Origin: Streptomyces sp. DH41
GTDB taxonomy: Bacteria; Actinomycetota; Actinomycetes; Streptomycetales; Streptomycetaceae
Direction of reading: 5' to 3'
Length of the DNA: 64,000 nucleotides
NCBI RefSeq assembly: GCF_029813785.1
Contig: NZ_JARVKY010000008.1
Location: 62,001 to 126,000 of the forward strand
A program made the position numbers and the translations under genes. This document shows positions 26,348 to 35,371 of the stretch, piece after piece. The notes under the pieces were generated by a model, which worked only from the letters and a program-made list of their open reading frames with translations, searched no databases and was not told the DNA's origin. The number at the start of each line of letters is the position of its first letter. The stretch's first letter is position 1.

Positions 26348-26461
26348 GGGAAGGAAACTAACACCCGTGCCGTTCGCAGCCGTTCTCCGGCCCCACTCCT
26401 GCTCTTCCCCTCAGGACTGATCGTCCCGTCACCTGATCACGGGACACCCTCGTTAGTTCAG

Positions 26462-26625
26462 AGAAGAACTCCGTGGGCGCGCTGTCGTTGAAGCAGACGC
26501 CCCAGGCCGGTGGGCCGAAGGCGTCCTTGTAGCCGTTGATGCGCCACAGGCCGTCGTCGTCGCCTTCGGGGAGGTAGCCGAGGCGGACCTTGCCGTCGGG
26601 GGCCGTGAGGCAGGCGTTGCCGATT
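26462..26625 (-). pseudogene. N-terminal fragment of the split DUF317 gene
   Basis: The leftward frame reads FHIIGNACLTAPDGKVRLGY, then EGDDDGLWRING, then PPAWGVCFNDSAPTEF, which is the first DUF317 repeat. It stops at the transposon edge, and continues on the far side at 21834. Upstream it is cut by an in-frame TGA near 26630, where the conflict cassette begins. So the gene has lost both its start and its continuity. Confidence 0.75.
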
Positions 26626-26801
26626 ATGTGGAATCGAGTTTGTCAAGGTTCACTTGGGTTTGTACGCCGCTTGCGGCCGCCTACCTGCCTCCCGCCGACT
26701 CAGCCGGACCTGCAGCGGAGTATGTTCGCCGCCGCCCGTACCGACTGCTGGTGGAAAGCTACGTAGGATGTCGGTCCCGCATGGAAGCGAGGGGACAGCA
26801 C

Positions 26802-27110
26802 ATGATTGAACTATCAGAATTAGTCTGGCAGTTGCGGCAGGAGTTGTACGCCTCGATGAGGGACGGATCGACCACCCCGCTCCGCTTCGAGCTTGGCCCA
26901 GTGGAGATCGAAGCGACTGTGGCGGTGGTCCGTGAGGCCGGGGCGAGCGGCAAGATCCGCTTCTTGGTCGTCGAAGCAGGCGGCACCGGGAAGCACAACA
27001 CGTCGCAGACACAACGGATCAAGCTCACCCTGCAGCCGCATCTGATCGCTCCGGACGGGACACGCGGGACCGCCCTGATCAGCGGTAATGAGGTCGACGG
27101 GGAGCGCTGA
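26802..27110 (+). CDS. Trypco2-type trypsin-co-occurring protein
   Basis: The 102-residue protein (MIELSELVWQLRQELYASM, then PLRFELGPVEIEATVAV, then RIKLTLQPHL) matches the Trypco2 domain, a small domain encoded next to trypsin-like proteases in bacterial conflict systems. GAGGGG stands 8 bases before ATG 26802; upstream in-frame starts are weaker. The downstream protease-NACHT gene starts 7 bp after its stop. Its likely job is to bind, regulate or be cut by that protease. Confidence 0.75.
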   Translation: MIELSELVWQLRQELYASMRDGSTTPLRFELGPVEIEATVAVVREAGASGKIRFLVVEAGGTGKHNTSQTQRIKLTLQPHLIAPDGTRGTALISGNEVDGER

Positions 27111-27117
27111 CCGCGAT

Positions 27118-30012
27118 ATGAACGGCGTCTACGGGGTTCAGGCCGAGCGTGTCGGCGAGGTCATCGTCAAGCTCCCGGGCAGCGGACGCCGCGGGTCTGG
27201 TTACCTTGCGGCGGCTGGCCGGGTGCTGACGGCCGCCCACGTGGTCGCGGACGCGGCCGGCATCCAGGTCCGGTTCGACGCCGACCGGCCGGGCGAGAGG
27301 GTGGTCGCAGCCACAGTCGAGTGGGCGGATGCTGGGATCGATGTCGCCGTGCTCGCCGTGCCCGCCATGCCGGGGGTGAGCGAGGTGGAGCCCGTCCGCT
27401 TCGGCCGGATCGGCGAACGCGACACAGAGCTGCACTGCCGCGCCATGGGCTTTCCCCTCTTCAAACTGCGGGAGGACAAAGACGGCTCGCGGTACCGCGA
27501 CTCCGCACACGTGACCGCCACCTGCGCTGTGCTGTCCAACCGTCGTCAGGGCACGCTCGACTTAAAGGTCCACCCGCCCGCCGAGCCTCCCGACAAAGTC
27601 AAGAGCCCGGACCTACCGGACCCTTGGGAGGGCATGTCCGGCGCGGCCGTGTTCAGCGGTGGCCGAATCATCGGCGTCATCGGTGAGCACCATGGCGACG
27701 AGGGGTTGGGCAGCCTGGCAGCCAGCCGGGTGGACCGCTGGGCGGAAAAGCTGGGACCGGCCGAACGCGAGCGGCTAGAGAAGACGCTCGGCTGTGATCT
27801 TGACCTGCAAGCCCTACCGGACGTATCAGCACAGGCGCTCGAGAGGTATCTGACGGTTGCCGAGGACGCAGCGCGCGCACATCCCTATGCCGGAGTCCTG
27901 CCCGGAATCACCCCACCCCTGACGGCCGTATACCTGCGTCAGCAGACCCTCTCCCGCACCGCGCACCACACCGTTGCCAATCAGGCGCCAGTCACGGCTG
28001 CAGTGCCACTGCTGGCCAGTGAAATCATGGCGCGGGGCGAAACGTGTGTGGTGTTTGCCGGGCCCGGTGGGGGCAAGTCCAGTCTGCTGCGGGCTCACCT
28101 GGCCGAGACGCTCGAACGCGTGCAGACCGGGGAGGAGATCACCGCGATCCCGGTCCTAATATCGGCCGCCGACCTCACCGAGGGCATGCTGCCGGAGGCG
28201 CTCTCCAAGGCCGTCACCGCTGAGCTGAGCGACTTTGGACTGATGGAGGGATTGCCCCCAGAGTTCTTCCGCGATCAGCCGCTTCCGGGTGTGCCGTGGC
28301 TGGTCCTGGTCGACGGCCTAGACGAGATCTCCGACTCGAAGACCCGCCGAGTGGTACTGGACAAGTTGGCTGCCATCACCGGCCGTGAGCACGGTTCGCA
28401 GTACAAGTTCATCGTGGCCACCCGTCCCCTGTCCGACGGGGAGCTCGACAGGTTGGGCCAGGTGCCTCACCACGAACTGCAACCCTTCAGCCTCAACGAC
28501 CTTCGCCAGGTCGTCCGTAGCTGGTTCCATGCTCTCAAGTTGCCTGAACCAGACGAAGAAGCCGACCGGTTCACGGCGGCCCTGAGTTCCCATCTTTTTG
28601 GCCTGGCTCGTGTTCCACTCATGGCTGCCATGCTCTGCCAATTGCACGCCAAGCACCCCGACCAGCCGCTCCCGGCCGGTCGCAGCGAGATCTATCAACG
28701 ATTCATCGACCTGCTCACAGAGCACCGGCACGCTTCCGGTATCGTCACCAAGACCCTAGCCGCGCTGCAAGAGTACGGGAACGCCGCTCTCGCCCAGGCA
28801 GACGCGACGCTGAGCAGTCTCCCTGCCCTGATCGACCGTCTCGCCGCCGAGCGGCACGAGGGGAAGGACACGTCAACCGCCGCTATCTTGGCCTCCCAAC
28901 CGGAGGCCAAGCGCCCCGAGCGAGTACCGCAGCCAGTATGGGACAGATTTCTCGGGAACGTCCTGCGGGGCAGCGGTTTACTCATTGAACGCGCCGACAA
29001 GTTCGAGTTCCTGCACCAGACGCTGCTTGAGTATTGCGCCGTACGCCATGCCACCCGTAACGCCCGGGCTCGTGCCCGGACGCTTCACGCCATGTTCCAC
29101 CTCCGGTGGTACGGACGCTGGCCTTGGATCCGCGCGCGACCCCTCAAGGAGTACATCTGGTGGGAAAAGATGGGCTGGAGACTCAGCCACGCGTCCTATC
29201 TCGGATTCCTCCTCGAGGCCATACCTGATGGCCGTGAGGTGACCCGGCTCCTCAAGCGCACGATCAGCATCGGAGGAATCGAAGGGTGCAATGTCGTCGC
29301 TCTGCAAACAGAGCTGGGAACACGAATCCCCGTTCCGATCACCGAGGCCGCCGTCTCCCTGCTCGAAGGCGTCGCCCGGGACGCCACCCGGGACAGCTGG
29401 CACCGCGTGAATGCGGCGCGGATCTTGTATCTCCTGGATGACGTGCGGGGTGGCGACCTGCTTGTTGCTCTGGCTGGCGACACTGCTGTCGGTCTCGATC
29501 CTGGCCGTCTCGATGCCGAGTTCGAAGATGACGAATCCCTCGCCGACATAAGCGACGAGCGCGTGTGGGCGGCCGAGTGTCTGGCGGAGTTCGGTGATGC
29601 CCGCGGTGCTGACCTCCTCTATGGTCTCGGCCTCGACCCCAGCCTGCACAGGGTATTCCGACAGGGATGTGCAGAGCGGCTGGAGACCTTCGACAGCGCG
29701 CGTACCGCCGACCTCCTCGTTTGCCTTGCCTGGGACAGCGCCCTCGGTGCCAGCGGCCGGGTGGCGGCGGCTGGGCGTCTTACGAGTCTGGATCGCCCAC
29801 GCGGTGCCGCCCTGTTGCGAGACCTTGCCCAAGACCCGAGCGCTGACCGCCTGTTGGCAATCTGGGGTCTCTCGGGGACCGGTGGAACGTGCTTCGCTGA
29901 CCTTGCTGATCTGCTCACCGGCCTTGCCAACGACTCCAGATTGCCACCAGGCGACCGCATGGAGATTGAGAAATGGCTTGCAACGCGCCAGAGGCCGCGT
30001 CTCCTCCCCTGA
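27118..30012 (+). CDS. Trypsin-like protease fused to a NACHT ATPase
   Basis: Residues 1-190 form a trypsin-like protease: His in VLTAAHVV, Asp in DAGIDVAVL, Ser in WEGMSGAAVF. Residues 300-480 form a NACHT-type STAND ATPase: Walker A GPGGGKSS, Walker B WLVLVDGLDEI, and FIVATRPL. A winged-helix part with FEFLHQTLLEYCAVRHA follows, and residues 650-964 look like helical repeats that could sense a ligand. Such proteins are thought to oligomerise on detecting an invader and release the protease effector. The 964-residue frame is intact. An upstream ATG at 27088 inside Trypco2 is the alternative start. Confidence 0.88.
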   Translation: MNGVYGVQAERVGEVIVKLPGSGRRGSGYLAAAGRVLTAAHVVADAAGIQVRFDADRPGERVVAATVEWADAGIDVAVLAVPAMPGVSEVEPVRFGRIGERDTELHCRAMGFPLFKLREDKDGSRYRDSAHVTATCAVLSNRRQGTLDLKVHPPAEPPDKVKSPDLPDPWEGMSGAAVFSGGRIIGVIGEHHGDEGLGSLAASRVDRWAEKLGPAERERLEKTLGCDLDLQALPDVSAQALERYLTVAEDAARAHPYAGVLPGITPPLTAVYLRQQTLSRTAHHTVANQAPVTAAVPLLASEIMARGETCVVFAGPGGGKSSLLRAHLAETLERVQTGEEITAIPVLISAADLTEGMLPEALSKAVTAELSDFGLMEGLPPEFFRDQPLPGVPWLVLVDGLDEISDSKTRRVVLDKLAAITGREHGSQYKFIVATRPLSDGELDRLGQVPHHELQPFSLNDLRQVVRSWFHALKLPEPDEEADRFTAALSSHLFGLARVPLMAAMLCQLHAKHPDQPLPAGRSEIYQRFIDLLTEHRHASGIVTKTLAALQEYGNAALAQADATLSSLPALIDRLAAERHEGKDTSTAAILASQPEAKRPERVPQPVWDRFLGNVLRGSGLLIERADKFEFLHQTLLEYCAVRHATRNARARARTLHAMFHLRWYGRWPWIRARPLKEYIWWEKMGWRLSHASYLGFLLEAIPDGREVTRLLKRTISIGGIEGCNVVALQTELGTRIPVPITEAAVSLLEGVARDATRDSWHRVNAARILYLLDDVRGGDLLVALAGDTAVGLDPGRLDAEFEDDESLADISDERVWAAECLAEFGDARGADLLYGLGLDPSLHRVFRQGCAERLETFDSARTADLLVCLAWDSALGASGRVAAAGRLTSLDRPRGAALLRDLAQDPSADRLLAIWGLSGTGGTCFADLADLLTGLANDSRLPPGDRMEIEKWLATRQRPRLLP

Positions 30013-30019
30013 GTGCGAT

Positions 30020-31121
30020 GTGCCGGTTAGGGCGGGCAGCAGCAGGGCCGTGGGCAGGGTGGTGGCGCTGGCCAGGGCGCCGATGAGGGCCGGTCCGGAG
30101 AGGAGGCCGAGGTAGCCGGTGGCGGTGACCGTGGCCACGGCCTGGGCGCCTCCGGCGCCGGCCGCGGTGATGAGCGAGGGGACGGTGGTGGACAGGCCGA
30201 GTCCGAAGACCGCCCAGCCCGTCAGCGCCAGTGGGGTGCTGTTCCCGATGACGCCGAGGGTGAGTCCGGCCGTGGCGAGAAGGGCTCCGGCCCGTACGAC
30301 TGTCGGGGCGCCGAAGGCAGCGGTGAGCCGGTCACCGGTCATCCGTCCGGCCGCCATGGCCGCGCTGTACAGCGCGAACGCGGTGGCGCTCGCGGCCGTC
30401 GGGGCGCCCAGGGTGTGCAGGTGCACGGCGGCCCAGTCAGCGGCGGCTCCCTCGCCCAGCAGGCTCGCAGCGGCCAGCGCGGCCAGAAGCCAGAGCTTCC
30501 CCGGCGACGAAAGCAGGGGCAGCTTCCCGGCGCCAGCGCGCATTGCGGGTCGGTCTGCGCCGCTCAGGCTTCGGGTGACCGGCACCGCTGCGACCGCGAC
30601 GCCGGCCAGGAGGACGCCTGTTGCGGTGAAGAGTGTGCTGTGCGGGGCCTGGGCGGTGAGGGCGGCCAGGGCGGCGCCGGCGAGGGCGCCGAGGGAGTAT
30701 GCGGCGTGAAGACCAGACATGATGGGCCGGCCGAAGGCGTTCTGGCAGCGGACGGCCGCAGTGTTGGCGGCTACGTCAAGGACGCCGTGCGCGAGACCGA
30801 ACGCGAGAGCCGCCGCCAGCAACGCGGACAGGCTCTCGCCTTGCCCCACCAGGACGAGGCACCCGGCCAGGGGGATGGACCCACTGGTGAGCTGGGCTGG
30901 TAGCCGCGCCGGGCGGGCGTAGCGGCCTCCGAGCTGCAGTCCAGCGACCATGCCGACGGCGGCGGCCAGCAGGACCAGGGCCAGCCCTGCGGTGCCGAGG
31001 TGGGCAGCCTGCTGCACGGCGGGCATCCGGGCGCCCCACACCGCCATGATGGACCCAGGCCGAGGAAATAGCCGGTCAGCAACGCCCGGCTGCGCCGGTC
31101 GGCCGCAGACACCGCGCTCAC
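30020..31121 (-). pseudogene. Broken MFS transporter gene
   Basis: Most of an MFS exporter is readable leftward (IMAVWGARMPAVQQAAHLG onward, about ten hydrophobic segments). The first 23 residues (VSAVSAADRRSRALLTGYF) lie in another frame, requiring a one-base shift near 31050-31057. The 3' end runs straight into the antisense of the NACHT gene after LPTALLLPAL, so the last residues are missing. GTG 31121 overlaps the stop of the ATP-grasp gene (GTGA), showing it was once the last gene of that operon. Confidence 0.75.
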
Positions 31122-32362
31122 GCCGCAGCGCTACGGGGGCCGGAGGTCCAGTCGAGGACCGCGGTGACGGCACGAGCAGCCTGGTCGGCGCGTGCACGCG
31201 CCTGCTGGCCGGTGGTGGCGGTGGTGATGAGGTAGCCGATCCGGCCGGTGTACAGGTTTCCTCCGTCGGCGGGGAGGAGGAGCTGGTCGCCGGGGCGGCG
31301 CTGGTAGTGCAGTCGGTCCAGCCACGTCGGGCGGGGCCCGTCGTAGGTGAGGTGGGTGAGGGTGCCGGAGGTGTCCGGATAGAGGAGCCGGATGGCGGCG
31401 GCCGAGGACCTGGTGGGCGTGAGGTCGGGGGCACGGTCGCAGGCGATGTCTGCGGCGGCACGGACCAGGTCGATGCCGGTGGCGAGACGCACGAGGTGGC
31501 CGATCATGTCTCCGGCCAGGCGAGCGTTGACCTCGATGAGGCGGGGCCTACCGTCGACGAGGCGCATCTCTATGTGGCTGACGCCGTCGGTGATGCCGAG
31601 GGCGTTGATCGCCGCCCGGGCGGCCGGCGCGACGGTCTCCCGGAGCGGGTCATCGGCGTCCACACTGTGGGCCAGCTGCTCGAAGTGCGGCGGAGGGCTG
31701 ATGGTCTTGCGGTTGACCGCCACCACCGTGGTGGCGCCGCGGTAGGTGACACACTCCACGGAGATCTCCGGCCCGTCGAGGAACTCCTCGACGAGGACGC
31801 TGGTGCTCTCGGTGCCCTGACCGGCCGTCCGTTCGGCCGCCCGGTAGGCGGCCGTGAGCTGGTCGCGGTCATCGACGCGGAGCACTCCGATGGCACCCGC
31901 GTGTGAGGCAGGCTTCAGCACCACGGGATAGCCGATCCGGTCGGCGGCGGCTTCGGCCTCCTGCCGGGTACGCACGCTCACCGAAGCGGCCGAGGGCACT
32001 CCGTGGCGGGCGAACATCGACCGAGCGGTGGCCTTGTTGCGGCACCCCTGCATCACTTCGGGCGCGGTGGTGGACAAGCCCAGCTGGCGGGCGAGTTGGG
32101 CGGTCGGGACCACACTCCACTCGTCCCAGGTCATGACACCGGCGAGGTCGTGGCGTGCGGCCAGGGCCCGGCCCCCCGCCAACAGCGCGGCAGGATCGCT
32201 GAGGTCCACGACGGCGTGATCGGTGATGTGCGTTTTCTCCCACGAGGGTTCGGTGCCGGTGAGCAGCACGACGCTGTAGGCGTCGGCGACCTGCTCAAGG
32301 CAGTAGCCGCGGTAGTTCTCATCTCCGGGAGCAACGACAAGTACAACAGGGCGAGCAGACAA
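31118..32362 (-). CDS. ATP-grasp ligase
   Basis: The 414-residue protein has the ATP-grasp layout: an N-terminal preATP-grasp domain (VVLVVAPGDENYRGYCLEQV), then VGYP/IGYPVVLKPASHAGAIGV for ATP binding, EEFLDGPEISVECV, and the metal-binding RLIEVNARLAGDMIGHLV. This subgroup joins amino acids or other carboxylates to amines, as in dipeptide ligases. Together with adjacent exporters it suggests a small peptide-like metabolite and its export. TTG 32362 follows GGAGA. The product itself cannot be deduced. Confidence 0.82.
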   Translation of the reverse strand: MSARPVVLVVAPGDENYRGYCLEQVADAYSVVLLTGTEPSWEKTHITDHAVVDLSDPAALLAGGRALAARHDLAGVMTWDEWSVVPTAQLARQLGLSTTAPEVMQGCRNKATARSMFARHGVPSAASVSVRTRQEAEAAADRIGYPVVLKPASHAGAIGVLRVDDRDQLTAAYRAAERTAGQGTESTSVLVEEFLDGPEISVECVTYRGATTVVAVNRKTISPPPHFEQLAHSVDADDPLRETVAPAARAAINALGITDGVSHIEMRLVDGRPRLIEVNARLAGDMIGHLVRLATGIDLVRAAADIACDRAPDLTPTRSSAAAIRLLYPDTSGTLTHLTYDGPRPTWLDRLHYQRRPGDQLLLPADGGNLYTGRIGYLITTATTGQQARARADQAARAVTAVLDWTSGPRSAAA

Positions 32363-32410
32363 GAGAGCTTCTCCGTATCGAGGGATGGCAGGGCAGGAAA
32401 ATGGGGGGGG

Positions 32411-32713
32411 TCAGGCGGCGCGGCGACGGCGCAGCTCGAACGCGTGGACACAGTGGGGGTGTTCGTCGATCAGACGGCGGGCGTAGAGAGTGGTGAAGTT
32501 GTTTTTCAGCCCGGCGACGCCGTACGGGAGTTGACGGCGAAGGTCCTCGAAGAGGTCCTTGAGGCTGATCCGGGTGGCGCCGGCGGCCAGGCGGCGTGCG
32601 GCCATGCGTTCGAGGGATCGGTATACGTGCGGGTTGCGGGCATCGAAGGCGTGGAACTGCTCGGTGATGGTGCGGCCGGACGCTCGGTGCGACCCGAGGG
32701 CGGCGATGGTCAT
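32411..32713 (-). CDS. Small phage/plasmid-type protein of 100 residues
   Basis: GGAGG lies 6 bases before ATG 32713. The sequence (FDARNPHVYRSLERMAARRL, ISLKDLFEDLRR, LKNNFTTLYARRLIDEHP, then FELRRRR) matches a small uncharacterised family often seen in phage and plasmid genomes. Its place inside an ATP-grasp/exporter operon is unexpected. It may be a nucleic-acid-related regulator; no function is known to me. Confidence 0.6.
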   Translation of the reverse strand: MTIAALGSHRASGRTITEQFHAFDARNPHVYRSLERMAARRLAAGATRISLKDLFEDLRRQLPYGVAGLKNNFTTLYARRLIDEHPHCVHAFELRRRRAA

Positions 32714-32742
32714 AGGGGTCCTCCACGGGCAGGACAGCCGGG

Positions 32743-33978
32743 TCAGGCGCGCAGGGCAGGGTCGGTGCGCAGGCGGGCGAAGGCGCAGAACAGGCCGAGG
32801 GTTTGCAGGGCGGCGCAGGCGGTGATGACGTGGCACAGCGCGTCGGGCGGGGTGAGCGCGGTGAGCACGCCGGCGAGGGGGAAGGGCAGCAGGAGGATGA
32901 GGATGGTGGCCGACAGGGTGCTGCCGAATGCCTCTGGGGGGATCAGGCGGGAGCGCAGGGTGCGCAGGACGACCGCCAAGCCGCCATCGGCTGCCATCAG
33001 GACCGCGACCATGACCAGGTAGGACAGGTAGTCGGGGGCCAGGGCGGCTGCGAGACAGGCGAGCGAAGCGATGACGGAGCAGGCGGCTCCCACCGGCCAC
33101 AGGCCCAGGCGGTCCAATGCGAACCGGCAGACGGTGACGGCCACCAGGGTGGCCGCCGCTGCGGCGGACCACACCAGGCCGACGGCCGTGGTGGACTGCC
33201 CGAAGTGCTGGACGACGATCACCGGACCGGCGGCCTGGAGAAGGCCGATAGACAGGTTGGACAGGGTCAGCCCGGCCACCAACCAGCCGAGTGCGGGGAG
33301 CGCGCGGATAGTGCGCCACCCGGTGACGAGCCCGGCGCCGGGCCGCCCCTTCGGCGCGCGGGCCGGGGCAACGGGCGAGGGCGGGGTGCGCAGGGCGAGC
33401 AGCGCGGCAAGCAGCGAGAACACGGTGACCACCGCGAGCATCGACGGCGGCCCGGCGAGCAGCAGCACGCCGGCGAGCGCCGGTCCGGCCAAGGTCGCCG
33501 TCTGGTCGATGCCGAGCAGGGCAGCCTGGACACGGTGAGCCCGCGGTCCCGCTCGGCGGCCGGCGGCGGCACCTGCAGTCTCGACGGAGATGTAGCTGAA
33601 CTCAGTGAGCACACCGGTCGCCGCCGCCAGCACCATCACCGTCACGCTCGCCGCAGCACCGGACGGGTAGAGGTACAGCAGGACAGCGCCCGTGGCGAGA
33701 GCCAGCGCCCGTCCCAGGGAGGCGAGGTGGAAGACCACCGAGGCGCCGCGCCGGTCGACGATCGACCCGGCCCACCCGAACGCAGCCAGGCGCGGGATCC
33801 ACTCCAGGGCGAAGGCGGCCCCTGTCAGTACAGCGGAGCCAGTCGTGGCCAGAACGAGCAACGGGATGCCGTAGGTGGACATCGCGAACGCCAACGCGTC
33901 CGCCGTGCGCGGCAGGTAGATGCTGCTCATCAGCCCGGCCGTGTGGCGTGCGTGCCGAGGTGTGACCGCTGCGCTCAC
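32743..33978 (-). CDS. MFS transporter
   Basis: This is a 411-residue protein with about twelve hydrophobic segments and the loop WAGSIVDRRGASVVF between segments 2 and 3, as in drug/metabolite exporters of the major facilitator family. GTG 33978 overlaps the stop of the regulator gene (GTGA). As an intact gene in the ATP-grasp operon, it probably exports the operon product or gives self-resistance. Confidence 0.82.
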   Translation of the reverse strand: MSAAVTPRHARHTAGLMSSIYLPRTADALAFAMSTYGIPLLVLATTGSAVLTGAAFALEWIPRLAAFGWAGSIVDRRGASVVFHLASLGRALALATGAVLLYLYPSGAAASVTVMVLAAATGVLTEFSYISVETAGAAAGRRAGPRAHRVQAALLGIDQTATLAGPALAGVLLLAGPPSMLAVVTVFSLLAALLALRTPPSPVAPARAPKGRPGAGLVTGWRTIRALPALGWLVAGLTLSNLSIGLLQAAGPVIVVQHFGQSTTAVGLVWSAAAAATLVAVTVCRFALDRLGLWPVGAACSVIASLACLAAALAPDYLSYLVMVAVLMAADGGLAVVLRTLRSRLIPPEAFGSTLSATILILLLPFPLAGVLTALTPPDALCHVITACAALQTLGLFCAFARLRTDPALRA

Positions 33979-34490
33979 GCGGCCCGCTCGGGCTCGGCCC
34001 TGGTCACCTGGGGGTTGCCGGCCAGCCATTGGATCAGGTGCGTGCGGACGCGCGCTAGGTCCGCCTCAGCCTCCGCGCTGATCGGGTGCGCGTCGGGCAG
34101 GGGTGCGGGGCGGTCGGCGTTCCCGGGGGTGAGTGAGGGTGCCAGCAGGCCGAGAACGCGCTGGATGCGGCTGCTGAACTCGCAGACGGCGGCGGGGGCC
34201 GAGTGACGCCGCGCCCACCGGGCTAGCGCGTCGTACAGATCGGCCAGTTCCATCCCGGAGTCCGTGAGTTCCAGACCGGCGCCGGGCGCGACCCGGACGA
34301 GGCCGTGGGCGCGGGCCGTGTCGGATGCACTGCGCAGTTGGTGCGCGGAAAGGTCGGGCAGGGTGCCGGCGAGCCGTCGCGGCGGTATGGCGCCGTTGTC
34401 ATCGATCTCAGTGACCAGACGGATTACGGAGCGTGAGGCCAGCAGGTCGATGACCTGGCGCGCTTCGGCAGGGGTGAAGGAAGTGCTCAT
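33975..34490 (-). CDS. Winged-helix regulator, HxlR-like half
   Basis: The 171-residue protein has one winged-helix domain (residues 8-95: ARQVIDLLASRSVIRLVTEI, LPDLSAHQLRSASDTARAHGLV, LELTDSGMELADLY) similar to one half of the preceding gene product. The ATG overlaps that gene's stop (ATGA). It may form a heterodimer with its neighbour and control the operon. Confidence 0.65.
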   Translation of the reverse strand: MSTSFTPAEARQVIDLLASRSVIRLVTEIDDNGAIPPRRLAGTLPDLSAHQLRSASDTARAHGLVRVAPGAGLELTDSGMELADLYDALARWARRHSAPAAVCEFSSRIQRVLGLLAPSLTPGNADRPAPLPDAHPISAEAEADLARVRTHLIQWLAGNPQVTRAEPERAA

Positions 34491-35329
34491 CGGCGCGGGC
34501 CTCCCGCCGGGATGGCTGCCGTCGGGCGGCCAGCGGCAGCGTGCGAGAAGAGGTCGCGGTGGTGCCACACCGGGGACGACCCAACCGCCCGAGCAGGTGG
34601 AAGCGCCACGGGCGCCGGCCGTGACGGGCTGCTGACCCACGGCCTCGGCGCGCTCTTGGCCTGCGGCTGCCCCCAGACGGGGTGGTGGGCCGCCTGGTCG
34701 AGGGGCTGCCCGGCAGACCAGGCGGACAGCGTGCCGAGGACGGGGCCCAGGGCGTCGCCGGCGGCGGACAGCCGGTAGGGCCGGCCGTTTCCCTCGGTAT
34801 CGGCCAGACCGTCGGCAACGAGCTGGCGCAACGGCGGATAGATGTTGGTCCAGTCGCTGCTGGGCATGACGATCCGGGCCAGAACCCGGCCACTGACCTC
34901 CTTACGCGACTTGAGCACCCACAGGATGGCGGCGGCGTGGCGCCGGGTGAGCAGGGTGAGGCTGTCTTCGATCTGCTCGATCGCGGCCAGCGGGCCCTCC
35001 GCCTTCTCCAGGTGCTCTTCGGCCCAGGTGACGATCATCGGCAGGATCGGCAGCAGGGCAGTGGCTCGCTCGGTGTGGCCGTAGGTGACGTGCCGTGCGG
35101 TGTGTTCGGTGCGCTCGACGAGACCGGCGTCGCACAACGACTTCAACTTGGGGTGGAGCTGGCCGTTCTGCAGCCAGGACACCTTGGCCGCCAGCTCGCT
35201 GTAGCGCAGCGGCGGGCCGGAGAGGGCCAGCAGGATCCTCACGTTCCAGCGCGGAGTGATCATGGCGAGGGCCTCGGTGACCCGGGCGATGTCGGCGTCG
35301 GCATCGGGGGGCAGAGCGGTGATGGCCAA
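34487..35329 (-). CDS. HxlR-type regulator with two winged helices
   Basis: Residues 10-110 match HxlR regulators (ITPRWNVRILLALSGPPLRYSELAAKV, LHPKLKSLCDAGLVER). Residues 115-200 repeat the fold (RHAAAILWVLKSRKEVSGRVLAR, IYPPLRQLVADGLADTEG). The C-terminus is Pro-rich. TTG 35329 follows GGAG. It is the first gene of the leftward ATP-grasp/exporter operon and so the likely controller. Confidence 0.75.
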   Translation of the reverse strand: MAITALPPDADADIARVTEALAMITPRWNVRILLALSGPPLRYSELAAKVSWLQNGQLHPKLKSLCDAGLVERTEHTARHVTYGHTERATALLPILPMIVTWAEEHLEKAEGPLAAIEQIEDSLTLLTRRHAAAILWVLKSRKEVSGRVLARIVMPSSDWTNIYPPLRQLVADGLADTEGNGRPYRLSAAGDALGPVLGTLSAWSAGQPLDQAAHHPVWGQPQAKSAPRPWVSSPSRPAPVALPPARAVGSSPVWHHRDLFSHAAAGRPTAAIPAGGPRR

Positions 35330-35371
35330 GGGAGGAACTCCTGGGTGAAAGAAGGGGCGATCGCCTGGGGG

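Larger units (their letters stand above)
21835..26461. mobile_element. Tyrosine-recombinase transposon with methyltransferase cargo
   Basis: The ends are CTGAACTAAC (21835-21844) and its exact complement GTTAGTTCAG (26452-26461). The flanks encode the two halves of one DUF317 domain, which rejoin as PTEF + VTAFTTA if the element is removed with a few spacer bases (GAA stands just outside each end). Inside are two overlapping tyrosine recombinases and one leftward methyltransferase. The layout recalls Tn554-type transposons, but a TnpC-like gene was not seen. About 4.6 kb. Confidence 0.78.

Noticed and set aside
26458..26646. A 62-residue Arg-rich leftward ORF
   Set aside because: It is a frame shadow of the DUF317 fragment, whose true frame gives recognisable DUF317 residues.
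28978..31461. An 827-codon leftward frame covering the MFS remnant and the end of the NACHT gene
   Set aside because: Only the middle is transporter sequence; the rest is antisense of the NACHT gene or out-of-frame ATP-grasp sequence. Annotated as a pseudogene instead.
32803..34206. Rightward 467-codon frame opposite the MFS gene
   Set aside because: The residues are Gly/Arg/Glu-rich repeats typical of the antisense of a membrane protein gene in high-GC DNA, with no recognisable domain.
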